Assembly: GCA_024803745.1 (NCBI GenBank)
Contig: JANJXV010000024.1
Location: 14,286,427-14,350,426 of the forward strand
DNA from: Megascapheus bottae
Lineage: Eukaryota > Chordata > Mammalia > Rodentia > Geomyidae
Length of the DNA: 64,000 bases
Reading direction: 5' to 3'
Positions 21,419 through 32,338 of this stretch are shown in pieces; within the stretch, counting starts at the first letter, position 1; every line of letters starts with the position of its first letter. Below the pieces are notes generated by a model that was given only the letters and a program-made list of their open reading frames with translations, had not been told where the DNA came from and made no database searches. The position numbers and the translations under genes are program-made.

Positions 21419-22469
21419 AGGCTTGTGGTGTTACATAGCATCTTTTTGCTGACTACATATTTTACTGTTGTCTACTTTTATCCAACTATTCGTCACCCCC
21501 ACTCAGGGCTCTAAAAGAATCCCAGAGTTCACTCATCCAAGCTGAAATTCCATTCTAAATTAGCCACCTCCAGTAATTTCCTCCCTCTCACTTCCTGATT
21601 GCGTCAAACCTCTTCTACTTCCTCACTTCCTGTCTCATTCTACCCAAGTCCCACCTGCTCCTAGTCCTCACCTTAGCCATCTCTTGCTTGGCTGACTCAT
21701 ATTCTGTCTTCTCCATTATTTTCAACTCAGAATCTTGGTGACTTTTAAGTCTATTACTCAGGTCATTGTATTTCTCTGCTGCAAACCTCTCAGTAGTTCC
21801 CCTATCACTCATGGAAACATATACCCCCTCATAATGCCTTCAAGGCCCGGTGTGACTACAGCCTCACTTCTTAGTCTCCTCAGCTCACTGCCCTGACTAC
21901 TCAGGCCTCTTTTTTCTCCCTTGGGTGGACTAAACACTTTTCCATCGTGGGGCCTGTACTCTTGCTGGTTGGTCCCTTCTTCTGGAATGTTCCTGTCTCC
22001 AAGCGAGTGAGTAGTTCATTGGTTATTGCATTTGTGTTGGTTATTCCATGTGCACCAACTCCATTTGCTAAGTTGGTGATGCCTCACAGGCTCCACTCAC
22101 TCTCTTCTATTTGTGTGGAGGCTTGCTGTTGGCTACTAGTCTCCTTAAACTCTATGTGCTTCAGAGACTCTGAGTATGCCCTCAACAGTGAGGGCAAAGG
22201 CTGGAGGTGGGTCTGGACAGGTGGCCTTTGAAGGTTCCCCTGGTCCTTCTAGAACCCTGGTGACTATAGATGGGTATTGAATAAATACCTGTCATTTGCT
22301 TCCAGGGGTGGGTGTCATTCTTACCTACCTGAGGATCTCAGAGGCCGATTAGCAGGTCCTGCATGGAGCCTGGCAGGAAATAAGCTTTGAACTCTTGTTG
22401 TGGATCTTGGATCCTGCCTCTATCCAAACCTCTGAATCCCAGGATACTCCTTGTGTGTCAAGCCGAATG
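21419..22469. other. Unique sequence
   Basis: No repeat or gene recognised. Confidence 0.45.
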
Positions 22470-22815
22470 AAGTAAAGAGTTTAGCTGCTGAAGTAAAACT
22501 TATAGGTTTAAATCATAGCTACTGCAACTACTCACTCTGTGACCTTGGGTGAATTACTAACCTCTTTTCACTTTTTCTATCTATAAGATAGGGGCCGGGT
22601 GTTTGGACCAGTGGTAGAGTGCTTGCCTAGCATGCAGGAAGACCCAGGTTCGATTCCTTGGTGCCACATACATAGAAAAAGCCGGAAGTGATACTGTGGC
22701 TCAAGTGGTAGAGCTCTAGCCTTGAGAAAGCTCAAGGACAGTGCTCAGGCCCCGAGTTCAAGCCCCAGGGCTGGCAAAAAAGATGGCAATGATAGTAACA
22801 CACATTAAGTAAATT
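22470..22815 (+). mobile_element. MIR SINE split by IDL-Geo
   Basis: CTGTGACCTTGGGTGAATTA is the MIR core motif. The element resumes after the insertion as 'gatggcaatgatagtaacac', matching the MIR region after 'cataaaatggg'. Confidence 0.75.
22591..22781 (+). mobile_element. IDL-Geo SINE inserted in MIR
   Basis: Complete near-consensus copy. The short duplication AAGATAGG/AAGATGG surrounds it. Confidence 0.92.
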
Positions 22816-23879
22816 AGTCATTTAATTAGCAGTTAAAGAAAAAAGTTATAATGGAAAATGCAGCATTTAAATTCAGAAGAATGTGGTGGATGATTGTCAG
22901 GCCAGCTGGATCCTTGAGTTGACAGGAACCCCTTCCATGGAACTCCCATTTCTGTAGCTCTGCTTGAGCTGTCTGAATGATGGAAGAGCAATGTGGGCCT
23001 GTGTGGAGTTTCCTTGGTCCAAGAGGAGGGCAGCTCTGGAAATGGTTTCTGTGGCTGATTTTTGCCTTTGGATCACCTTCCAGAATAGGTCATAGGCAGG
23101 TCTGTGCTGCTCAGGGAACCCTACAGGCAGTAGGGCTCTCAGGCAGAGAGCAAAGACAAAGCTCCTTGTAAGTGTATGTTATTTCTGCAGGGCCAGCAGA
23201 GCTGAGGATGCTGGGAAGAGCGACTGGCTTGGCTTTGGGATGGGATGATTTTCTCATATACTCCCAAGAGCCTTTGCACAACATTTGAAGCTTCCTTGGG
23301 GCAGACACTGACATTATTCTCAGTGGGTTAATACAAAACTTCAGGTTTATGCCTGGGAGGAGATCTTTATAAGAGGGCAGAAAGATAGGACACCCCTTAG
23401 GCCTGCAGGGGTCTCAGGTACTCATGAAAATCTTAGGAAGGTGGCCGGGGTCAGAAGGCAGGCTAGAGCCTTCACTTCTTAGTTCTGGCTTTCTGTGGTG
23501 TTGTGGAAAAGGAATTGGATGCAGTCACCCATGTGGAGAAGAGACAGGCAGCTTCCCTGCCTTAGGCATCCATCTTGGAAGAGGTGGGAATGAAGTCGTT
23601 GAATTCTTTTGTGAAGTAAGAAGGTTAAATAAAAAGACAAGGAGAAAGAAACCATTTTTCTCACTATCTTAACAGAACAATAGCAATATGACTATTAGCA
23701 ATTCATAGAAAGAATATTTCAACAAGAAAAAAGGACTATTCCCAGGAAGGGAAACATCTCAGAACAAAAGACTTTTTTTTTCTAGGAAAGGTCAGCTGAT
23801 AGCCTAACATGAATACGTATTATACCACTGCCATGGTTGACACCACCACTGTACTTACTCCATGTCGCCATTTTTTTGG
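22816..23879. other. Unique sequence
   Basis: No repeat or gene recognised. Confidence 0.45.
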
Positions 23880-24013
23880 TAATTTTTTATATATCTTTGA
23901 TTGTAATTATTAGGAGGGTTACATTATATTCACCAGATAGAAGGTGCATTACTTCACAAACATTGATACCCTTTCTCATGTCTTGGTCCCCATTTCCCTC
24001 CCCCCACTCCCAA
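23880..24013 (-). mobile_element. L1 3' end fragment
   Basis: Antisense geomyoid-type 3' UTR block with GGGTTACATTATATTCACC and the CCCCCC tract. Confidence 0.85.
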
Positions 24014-24023
24014 GATAGTAATT

Positions 24024-24217
24024 TTTTTTTTTGCCAGTCCTGGGCTTGAGCTCAGGGCCTGAGCACTGTCCTTGGACTTTCTCAAGGCTAGAGCTCTACC
24101 ACTTGAGCCTCAGCACCACTTCTGGCTTTTTTTATGTATGTGGTACCGTGGAATCGAACCCGGGTCTTCGTGCATGCTAGGCAAGCACTTTAACCACTAG
24201 GCCAAACTCCTGGCCCC
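24024..24217 (-). mobile_element. IDL-Geo SINE
   Basis: Near-consensus antisense copy. AAGATAGTAATT at 24013-24024 and 24220-24231 is an exact target-site duplication. Confidence 0.95.
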
Positions 24218-24232
24218 AGAAGATAGTAATTC

Positions 24233-24325
24233 TTTTTTTTTTTGCTGCTCTTGAGGCTTGAACTGTGGGCCTGGGTGCTGTCCCTGTGCTCTTAAACTTA
24301 AAGCTACCATTTGATCACAGTGACC
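24233..24325 (-). mobile_element. B1-Geo fragment (Geo half only)
   Basis: Antisense Geo; breaks off into a C/CT run. Confidence 0.7.
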
Positions 24326-24335
24326 CTCCCCCCCC

Positions 24336-24366
<31 letters not shown>

Positions 24367-24371
24367 TCTGT
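24324..24371. repeat. C-run and (TC)n
   Basis: Eight or more C, then TC dinucleotides with two GT interruptions. Confidence 0.95.
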
Positions 24372-24399
24372 ATACACATAAAACCTTGGATGTTGCCAT

Positions 24400-24840
24400 T
24401 TTTAAATTGATTGAAAAATTGTACTTTATTGTTGGGATAATGTGAAGAGAGGTTACAATTGCAATCGTCAGCTAGTGGGTACATTACGTCTTGAACACTG
24501 ATACCCTTCCCATGTTTTCTCCCATTTTCCTTCCCTGCCTCCGATCATCTTGTTTTCCCCTTCTTTCCTTCCCTTCCCTATTTCAAATAAATAAGTAAAT
24601 GTATATACAGTATACCAAGTATCAAAGTCAGATACAGTGACAACATGAGATAAACAATAAGGAGAGACAACACAACAAAACAAAAAAGAAGAAGAAGAAG
24701 AAGAAGAAGAAGAAGAAGAAGAAGAAGAAGAAGAAGAAGAAGAAGAAGAGGAGAGAAATAACCTTACACAGTAGGTTGAAAACACAAAAATAAAGCTATT
24801 GTTTCCATTTCCTGGAGTTCTTTTTACTTATCCTCATCCT
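24400..24840 (-). mobile_element. L1 3' UTR with expanded (GAA)n
   Basis: Antisense 3' UTR (TTTATTGTTGGGATAATGTG onward), extending to 'cctggagttctttttacttatcctcatcctat'. It carries the GAA expansion listed next. It ends before the ORF2 sequence. Confidence 0.85.
24685..24751. repeat. (GAA)22 microsatellite in L1 3' UTR
   Basis: Pure AAG/GAA units where other L1 copies of this window have a short A/G-rich stretch (compare about 42690-42705). Confidence 0.95.
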
Positions 24841-25420
24841 ATAAAATTTTTTTTTATAAAATTGAATAAAAATCCCTATAGTTAAGCCTGGTCTGTAGAT
24901 TAGTTCTGGGGATAAATGACTCCAGCATCACCTAGCTGTTGAGTATGGAGAGGGAACAGGAGAGGGATCCAGTCAAAGTCCTCCTTAGGCTGAGAGATGG
25001 CTAGCCTTGGGCCCAGAGGCTGGTAGGGCTGGAGAGGTGTCCTTAGGCAGGTCATATGGTTTCAGCAAATACCATGTTTACCATGGATTCTCTACTTCTA
25101 CCCCTCCCTCTGTTGTGTAGCTGTCTACAGCTTGCCCAGCCAGTGGCTGTTGCCCGCTTTCCAAGGGTAGCCTGAAATGATCATTTTCTGGAAAAAAATT
25201 GTGTTTAAGCCCAAAGATTGGGTTCAACTTCAAGAAGTCCAAGTCAAACCCAGCTAGGATACTCAAGCTAGGATACTGGTCTGGGCAGTCAGCTGATAGG
25301 AAACATCTAATGTTGGTCTTTGGCTGCTAGATTTTTCCCTAGGCCCAGGTAAGCTGGTAACAGATTCCCTAGGGAAGCATGGGATTTTTCACCTCCAGAG
25401 ACCTTTCTCATTGACTTTGG
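24841..25420. other. Unique sequence
   Basis: No repeat or gene recognised. Confidence 0.45.
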
Positions 25421-25497
25421 TATATGCATACATATGTGCATATATGTGTGTATATTATATATATGTCTATACACACACACATATATATATATATAAT
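25421..25497. repeat. TA/TG-rich simple sequence
   Basis: Alternating purine-pyrimidine of mixed TATG, CACA and TATA units. Confidence 0.9.
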
Positions 25498-25503
25498 TTA
25501 TTT

Positions 25504-25738
25504 ATTTTGGTACTGATCCTGGTGCTTGAACTCAGGGACTGGGAGCCTTCCCTGAGCCTTTGTGCTCAAGTCTAGTGTTCTACCACTTTGAGCCATAGCT
25601 CCACTTCTAGTTTTCTGGTGGTTAAATGGAGATAAGAGTCTCACAGACTTTGTCCCCCCTGAGCTGGCTTCAACTATGATCCTCAGATCTCAGCCTCCTG
25701 ACCATCTAGGAATGCAGGCACGAGCTACCAAAGGCCAG
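25504..25738 (-). mobile_element. B1-Geo composite SINE
   Basis: Antisense full-length copy; ATTTATTTATTTTG on both sides is a probable target duplication. Confidence 0.85.
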
Positions 25739-25917
25739 CACTGTATTTATTTATTTATTTTGAATTAGTACGTCTAAGCTTTGATTTACATTATCCTTAT
25801 CTTCCTTCAGGGTGCATTCTCAAGAAGGCAAATGCCTGGTAAAAATGTCATTTTCCTCTATATAGAGATTCTGAATCATCCATGAAATGAAGGCTTGTTC
25901 CTTGAAAAAAAAATATA

Positions 25918-26152
25918 TTTTTTTTGGTCAATCATGGGGCATGAATTCAGGTCTTGGGTGCTGTGCCTGAGCTCTTTTCTCAAGGCTAGTGCTCTACCAC
26001 TTTGAGCCACAGAGCCACTTCTGGTTTCTTGGTCATTAATTGGAGATGAAAGTCTCAGGGACTTTCCTGCTTGAGCTGGTTTTGAACTGTGATCCTCAGA
26101 TCTCAGCTTCCTGAATAGCTAGGAACACAGGTGTGAGGTACCAGCACCCAGC
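25918..26152 (-). mobile_element. B1-Geo composite SINE
   Basis: Antisense full-length copy (GGTCAATCATGGGGCATGAA to GTACCAGCACCCAGCT). Confidence 0.88.
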
Positions 26153-26400
26153 TCTGAAGGATCCTTAATACAGCACAGCATAAAGGTATAAGCTGAGCCA
26201 CTTGGATGAGCCACTTCAGATGGTGCCAGGGACAAAAATCTTTCAATACTGGAATGGAGAGTCTGTGTGTACCAGGGCACACCTATGGCTATGCGCATGC
26301 ATATATGTGCATAAATAACTTGCATACCATGTGTACCTGCTGAGCTGGGGGTAGGGAGGGCTGGGATTGGAGGATTTTTTTTAGGGAAGAGCTATGTTCT

Positions 26401-26593
26401 AGGGGCCGGGAGTTTGGCCTAGTGGTAGAGTGCTTGCCTAGCATGCACGAATACCTGGGTTCGATTCCTTGGTACCACATACATAGAAAAAAGCTGGAAG
26501 TGGTGCTGAGGCTCAAGTGGTAGAGCTCTAGCTTGAGAAAAGTCCAAGGACAGTGCTCAGGCCCTGAGCTCAAGCCCAGGGCTGGCAAAAAAA
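26401..26593 (+). mobile_element. IDL-Geo SINE, near-consensus
   Basis: Left monomer: A-box-like TGGCCTAGTGG and B-box-like GGGTTCGATTCC. Right monomer: GGCTCAAGTGG and GAGCTCAAGCCC. AGAGCTATGTTCT at 26388-26400 and 26594-26606 is an exact 13-bp target duplication, so the copy is young. Confidence 0.96.
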
Positions 26594-26606
26594 AGAGCTA
26601 TGTTCT

Positions 26607-27987
26607 ACCCTGCCTCTGCAAAGTTCTGTGTTAGAAGGAGAAAGGTGGCTCTGATTCCAGCCCTGCCTTCTAAGTTGCTGTGGGATCTTTGCTTCTCTGA
26701 GCTTTGAAGAGTGGCTACAAAGACTTGTGTAAGGGTTTCAGACTGGAAACAGAAATTGCTCTGGTTATTTCAGGAAGAAAGAGATGTTATATAGAGAATT
26801 AGATCTTTAGAACATCACTGGAAGAGCCAGGAGAATGGAGTCAATGGGTATCAGGTCAGAAAATTACTGCCATCAGTAGTTGTCTCCATTGTCACCTCAC
26901 ATCCTAATTGTTCAGCGTAACACTGACAACACTGGCTGACAAACCCCAGCACAAATGCGTCAATGAGCTGATCCCGAATGGAGCCATAGGAGTTTAGAAT
27001 GGATCATTTTAGCTCTCTGAGCACTGGAAATGGTAGCTGACAACCAATCTGAGCATTTGGCAAAGGTTCTCCTCCATCATTCTATGACTGGTGAGGGTGG
27101 GTGGGAGAGAAAATGCCTGGAGAGTATCATCAGATATATCATCTCCAAAGTTTCTATTGATCTTATGGCATTTTGTCCAGCCACAACCCAGAAGGGTGAA
27201 GAGGCCCTGAAGCAGCTGTTGAGGGGGTTGAGGGTCCTTGGTTACCATTGCTGATGTTGTCTCTGGGTAGGAGTAAGAGGGTCTTGAAGGAATCTACCAG
27301 TTCCTTTCTTTTCCTTCAATTCCTTTCATCTTAACTCCCATCCTTGTGTAAACTGGAAAGCAGAATTTGTAGGACAGGGGAACAAAACAAACTTCAAGGG
27401 AGGCCTAGAGATTGTCTCAAGGGTGGCATAGCCAAGCTTCTGGATCTACTATGGAGGCACAGATGGGTCTTTGTCATCCGAGAGGACCCTGGGTGAACCA
27501 TGGTAAGGGGAGGTCAGCACAGCTCCTGTCAGGAAGCAGGAGAGGGCTGCCAGCTCCTTTTGCCTGACTCTGCCTTCCTCCCCAGACAGGGCAATTTGAG
27601 CTAATGAGCAGGATGAGGGCGGGAGGCTGCCATTGCTGGTGGGTTATGAGGAGTGGGGGACAGAAAAGGGAACAGAATTTTAAACATTGTTGGATGAGCA
27701 ACCTTCCCCAGGCCACCTGCGTTACTTCTCCAAATTGGCACTAATTGGCATTTCCTCCCGCCATTCCTGCCAGGGAAGGAAGATGGCCTGGGGAGAAGAG
27801 CTGCCTCTCCTCTAAAATCTGGGTTCGAATCAAGTGGCAGTGGTGGTAGCAGGAAGGGAGAGCAGGAGAGGAGGCTCTGGTGCAGACCTGGGGACCGCCT
27901 CAGAGGGCGCTAAGCCTTTCCCCAAGCTGGGGCTGCCAGACTCCATCCTGTGGAAACTTTCAGAGAAGAGCCTCAGAAATGGGCTGG
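26607..27987. other. Unique sequence with two conserved-looking blocks
   Basis: Repeat-free. Blocks at 26880-27250 and 27590-27780 look constrained and are described in the findings. No exon is supported. Confidence 0.5.
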
Positions 27988-28574
27988 TTCCTCCTCCTCC
28001 TCCCTTCTCCTCCTCCCCTTCCTCTGAAGATGACTCTCCTCCTCCTCCTCCTCCTCCTCCTCCTCCTCCTCCTCCTCCTCCTCCCTCCTCCTCTTTTCTT
28101 CTTCTTCCTCCTCTTCTTCTTCTTCTTCTTCTTCTTCTTCTTCTTCTTCTTCTTCTTCTTCTTCTTCTCCTCCTCCTCCTCCTCCTCCTCCTCCTCCTCC
28201 TCCTTCTCCTTCTCCTTCTCCTTCTCCCCTCTCCCTCCCTCCTCTCCCTCTCCTTCCTCTCCCTCTCCCTCCTCTCCCTCTCCCTCCTCCTCCTCCCCCC
28301 TCCTCCTTCTTCATCTTCATCTTCTTCTCCCTCTCCCTCCTCCTCCTCCCCTCCTCCCCCTCCTCCTCCTTCTTCATCTTCATCTTCTTCTCCCTCTCCC
28401 TCCTCCTCCTCCCCTCCTCCCCCTCCTCCTCCTTCTTCATCTTCATCTTCTTCATCTTCTTCTTTTCTCCTCCCTCTCCCTCTCCCTCCTCTCCCTCCTC
28501 TTCCTCTCCTTCCCCTCCCTCTCCCTCTCCCTCCTCCTCCTCCTCCTCCTCCTCCTCCTCCTCCTCCTCCTCCT
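27988..28574. repeat. 587-bp pyrimidine satellite (CTC, CTT) with a 63-bp minisatellite
   Basis: CTC triplets, CTT triplets, CTC again, then CCCTCT blocks. TTCTTCATCTTCATCTTCTT recurs near 28308, 28371 and 28434, a period of 63 bases. The plus strand is almost only C and T. All long frames here are translations of this satellite. Confidence 0.96.
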
Positions 28575-28587
28575 CCTGTTGCTGTTG

Positions 28588-28811
28588 GTGGTACTGGGGC
28601 TGGGGTTTGAACTCAGCGTTTGTACTCTCTCCCTTAGCTTTTATTTTGTTCAAGCTAGTGCTCTACTACTTGAGCCACAACCCTGCTACTGGATTTTTGG
28701 TAATTAATTGGAGGTAAGAGTCTCATGAAGTTTCTTGCCTGGGCAGATTTAAACCTGATCCTCAGATTTTAGCCTCCTTAATAGCTAGGATTATGGCCAC
28801 CGATGCCCAGC
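28588..28811 (-). mobile_element. B1-Geo composite SINE, variant
   Basis: Antisense copy with the variant Geo core 'ttttattttgttcaagctagtgc'. It ends at the satellite, which probably grew at its tail. Confidence 0.82.
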
Positions 28812-29743
28812 TTTAATGAAGAACTTGACAGGCTTTTGAAAGAACTGGCAGATCTTCGGTCTTTGCTCCATTTATCACCATTCTGGCATAACCTCACTCG
28901 CTGTGAGAGGGTAGTGAGGCCCTGCTTAGGACCTTCTTGGGTTGGATGGTCTGTGGTTTCAGTTCTGTGCACTTATCCCATGTTGAGAGCTCTTCAGCCC
29001 TGGCTTTTCAGGTAGGTGGAAGCTGGTTCACGAGTGCTGAAACAGACCCCTTAGGGCTGTTGGGAAAAAGCCTGGATGCACATTAAATGCACTGGTCAAT
29101 GTCATTCAGCAGGAAGAAAGAAGAGAGAGAAAGCAAAGGGAGAAGATCTTGTTTGGATACAATCTGTGTTTGCAATTTTCCACATCGGTTCTTTTTATGA
29201 ATGCTCCAAAAACAAGACAACAGCAGTGGCTGATTCAATATGCGCCATGCAGGAAAACAATAAGAAAAAAAATAAGGTTTTTTTTTTTAATAAGCACTTG
29301 GAAAGGCTGTAATTAAATCTCGGGCTCTGTTTGGAAAACAAGAATCTCATTTAGTGCTTTTGCCCCTGTGCTCCCTAACATCTGCACCCGTGTTTTCTGC
29401 TGGGCAATTATTGCGTCCTCTGCGGCTTGATTAACAAATACAGGTGCGGGACTTGCTCTGGAGGGAAACCCCAGGGCTGCAGGGAGGGGCTGGAGCAGAG
29501 AAAAGACTTGGCTCTCACCCTAACAGGTGTCATGGAGACCTGGGGATGGAAGATGCGGGCTGAGATGAGAACGACAGGGGAAGGAGAGACACACCTGCCT
29601 CCTTTGCCTGCTTTCTTAGTGTCAAATCCACCAAGGACCCAAGAGGTTATGGAAGCAAAATGGTGCCTCTAGGCATTTCAGTAAGACAGTAGGAGCTATG
29701 TGTGTGTGGGCTGTGTCTTTGCATCCTCCCTCTCTTCTCCCTT
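28812..29743. other. Unique sequence, conserved-looking core
   Basis: No repeat recognised. The core at 29040-29470 is AT-rich with homeodomain-type words and a poly-T at 29278-29288. Confidence 0.5.
29040..29470. promoter_or_regulatory. Candidate conserved noncoding element
   Basis: Contains GTAATTAAAT (29309-29318), GGGCAATTATTGCGTC (from 29402) and TTGATTAACAAATA (29427-29440) in a repeat-free setting. Conservation is inferred. Confidence 0.4.
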
Positions 29744-29744
29744 C

Positions 29745-29796
<52 letters not shown>

Positions 29797-29835
29797 TCAT
29801 ACACCTACCTACCTACCTATCTATACATCTCATCT
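29744..29835. repeat. (CTAT)n/(CCTA)n microsatellite
   Basis: About 13 CTAT units, a short break, then CCTA units. Confidence 0.97.
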
Positions 29836-30274
29836 ATTCATCCACCTTATTTTCTTCTTCAAGAGAGATATATGGTGGGATGAGATGGACTTGTTACCTG
29901 TACCTCCTGGAGTTCAAAGCAACTGTCTTGGCCCAGTCACTTGCTTGCCCCACAGAAGTGCAATGCCTTCCATAGGCTGCAGCTTTCTGATGCAATTTGA
30001 ATCCTTTGGCATGAACTATCCTTTCCTTTTCATTTTTCTAGGACCTTGAAGGAAATATTCTCCCTCTCTCAGTCTCATGGACAGATGGATTTCCTCTTAG
30101 AGACGGTGTCCAACTCCGTGGTGCTGCCTTATGGCTTTTGAGATTCCCCACTCTTCTCATATCTGCTCTCTATTCTAGCCAGAATCTGGCTCTGTTCCTT
30201 CTTGACTTCCTCAGTTCCTCCTGACAGTGCTGAGGATACAACTTCCTCTCTGCCAGCTGGAAGTCAACATGTTT
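29836..30274. other. Unique sequence
   Basis: No repeat or gene recognised. Confidence 0.45.

Positions 30275-30323
<49 letters not shown>
30275..30323. repeat. (GT)24 microsatellite
   Basis: Uninterrupted GT dinucleotides. Confidence 0.98.
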
Positions 30324-30324
<1 letters not shown>

Positions 30325-31903
30325 CATGACAACTCATGTCTGGTGAAGGGCTAGGATGCTGGAGCAGCCAGTTTCCTCACCAGTGCTTGATGCAGCATCC
30401 ACTTCCTCAGATGGAGAAGGGAAACTCTTGATGTTCTGCTTGCTGCTGACCCTTCTGTAACCATGAGGCTGCTGTTATTTGTTGCTGGTGTCATTGCTGT
30501 TGGGAGGAGGAGGAGAAAGGGGGAGGGAGAAGGAGAGAGAAAGAGAGAGAAAGCATCCTCAAATAGGGAAGTCAATTAATATTCTTGGAACGAGCTCTCT
30601 TAGCAGTGTCTCCTATCATCAGTAAGCCAATGCAAATGGTGAAAATCCAGATAAAAAATGAGAGCTGCAGGTCATTCCTTTAATGCTGGGACATTCTACT
30701 TAGTGTAGTCCGGGGAAGATGAAACAGTTAACCGTTACCTGTTCATGCTAATTGTAAACTTGAGAAAGCACCTGGATGTATCATTAATAACACCACCTGG
30801 CATGCACATTCTACTTTCTTCTGGGAGCTCTGATGGCAGCAACTGCATGCTTTCATTTATCGTCACTGCCAGCTGAGAGATGGCATCCCCACTCCCATCC
30901 CCACTCCTGTTTTTCAGATGCAGATAGAGAGGCCAGGGAGATCATTGCATGCTAATGACTAAATCAGAGTTCTCAATCCCAAACCATTGCTCCTTTATTG
31001 AAATCCCTAAACTCAGCAGCATCTTGGATTCAGGCTTCTTTGGAGAGACCTCCAAGACTGCTTAGCATGCTCTAGGAAAAGGCAGCTAAGAAATTAAATG
31101 TTCAACAGATAGCTGTTCTCCAAGGTGGTGGCTAACCTGATGACTGTGGAAGCTAACTTTGTTTGGGAGGGTCTTGAGGGCTCGCTTTCTTCCCTTACGA
31201 TGAATCTGTAGTTCTGGCTCCTACACTGTGTGCCAAGTTGGATTGCTAAGTTTTGCCTTGTAGGCTCTTGCATATCTATGGTTGGCTACCGTGAGCCTAA
31301 ACAGATAGGGCCCCACCCTAGGTGAATGGATCTGGACTGAAAAACCAATTTCTTCCACATGAGATGCATCTGCAGTGCTGCAGGCAGCCTGGGCTTTAAT
31401 CCTTGGCATTTCCTTTTCCATGCCTGAATGCAAACTTACGAGCTGTGATTTTTCTACGACACCATTGTTAATGAGTATGGTTGGAAGTGGTGATTTAAAG
31501 TCAGAGTTGGCGCCACTTGGAATCACTACCTTTTGAGAACAGAGTTTAAAAACATGATTAGAGGAGATCAATACAATATCATCTACAGGAACACCATGGG
31601 TTTCTGAGCAAGGACGAACTTTTTGGAGAAGTGAGGGCAGTTCCAGGCAGTTAGGTGCCAGATCTAGAACTTGCCAGATCCCTGCATTCTCGAGTATGTA
31701 GTGCTTTCTTCCACATAGTCTAGAATGGGAATGAAAACTCTTTCAGTTGTTCACAATGAAAATATGCACCTTATCAGGATAACCCTGGATAGACCTCACA
31801 TTTAGCAAGCTGAAGAGGAAAACAAAGATAAAGAGGTTTGAATTGGATGGTCCTGTCCTTTCCATGTGGATCTCTGTACTCTTGCGAGTCTCTACATAGG
31901 TAA
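30324..31903. other. Unique sequence with enhancer-like block
   Basis: Repeat-free apart from a GA-rich patch at 30500-30555. The block at 30565-30960 is listed separately. A 116-codon minus-strand frame (31221-31571) has no recognisable domain. Confidence 0.5.
30565..30960. promoter_or_regulatory. Candidate conserved noncoding element with paired MYB-like sites
   Basis: GTCAATTAATATTC (30571-30584); CAGTTAACCGTTAC (about 30726-30739), which holds two MYB half-sites (TAACTG and TAACGG read on minus); and CATGCTAATTGTAAAC after it. Repeat-free. Function is inferred. Confidence 0.4.
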
Positions 31904-31944
<41 letters not shown>

Positions 31945-31945
31945 C
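31904..31945. repeat. (ATCT)10 microsatellite
   Basis: Uninterrupted ATCT units. Confidence 0.97.
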
Positions 31946-32118
31946 TATGGTAAGATGTGGGAGTGAATTAGTATCAGTTTCCCAGGATGATTTGGCTTTT
32001 GCCTCCCTACCACTGGCATGGGTGTGGTGGCTGATTTGTGACTGTGCCTATTCGCCCTCACAGGACTTGCTTGTACTGGGTTAAGGATGCTTATTTTTTG
32101 TTTTTAATATTATAATTT

Positions 32119-32338
32119 TGCATGTGCCAGTACTGAGGTTTGAACTCAGGGCTTTGAGCTTTTGCTCAAGGCTGGCACTCTACCACTTGAGCCACAGCTC
32201 TATTTCAGTTTCTTGTGATGGTTAATTGGAAATAAGAGTCTCTTGGATTTTCTGCATGGGTTGGCTTTGAACTGTGATCCTCAGATCTCAGTCTCCTGAG
32301 TAGCTAGGATTATAGGTATGATCCACCAACACTAGGCC
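32119..32338 (-). mobile_element. B1-Geo composite SINE, variant
   Basis: Antisense, with the variant Geo core 'gagcttttgctcaaggctggc' also seen at 39.7, 56.0 and 57.4 kb. Confidence 0.85.

Noticed and set aside
26401..26475. Possible tRNA genes with A and B boxes
   Set aside because: Every such site is the left monomer of an IDL-Geo or ID-like SINE; the cloverleaf and acceptor stem are not intact.
27834..28707. Plus frames of 258 and 275 codons and a minus frame of 226 codons
   Set aside because: Poly-Leu/Pro/Ser and poly-Glu from the pyrimidine satellite; only the first 50 or so codons are outside it and show no domain.
29744..29835. CRISPR-like or satellite array
   Set aside because: Simple tetranucleotide microsatellite without spacers; the genome is mammalian.
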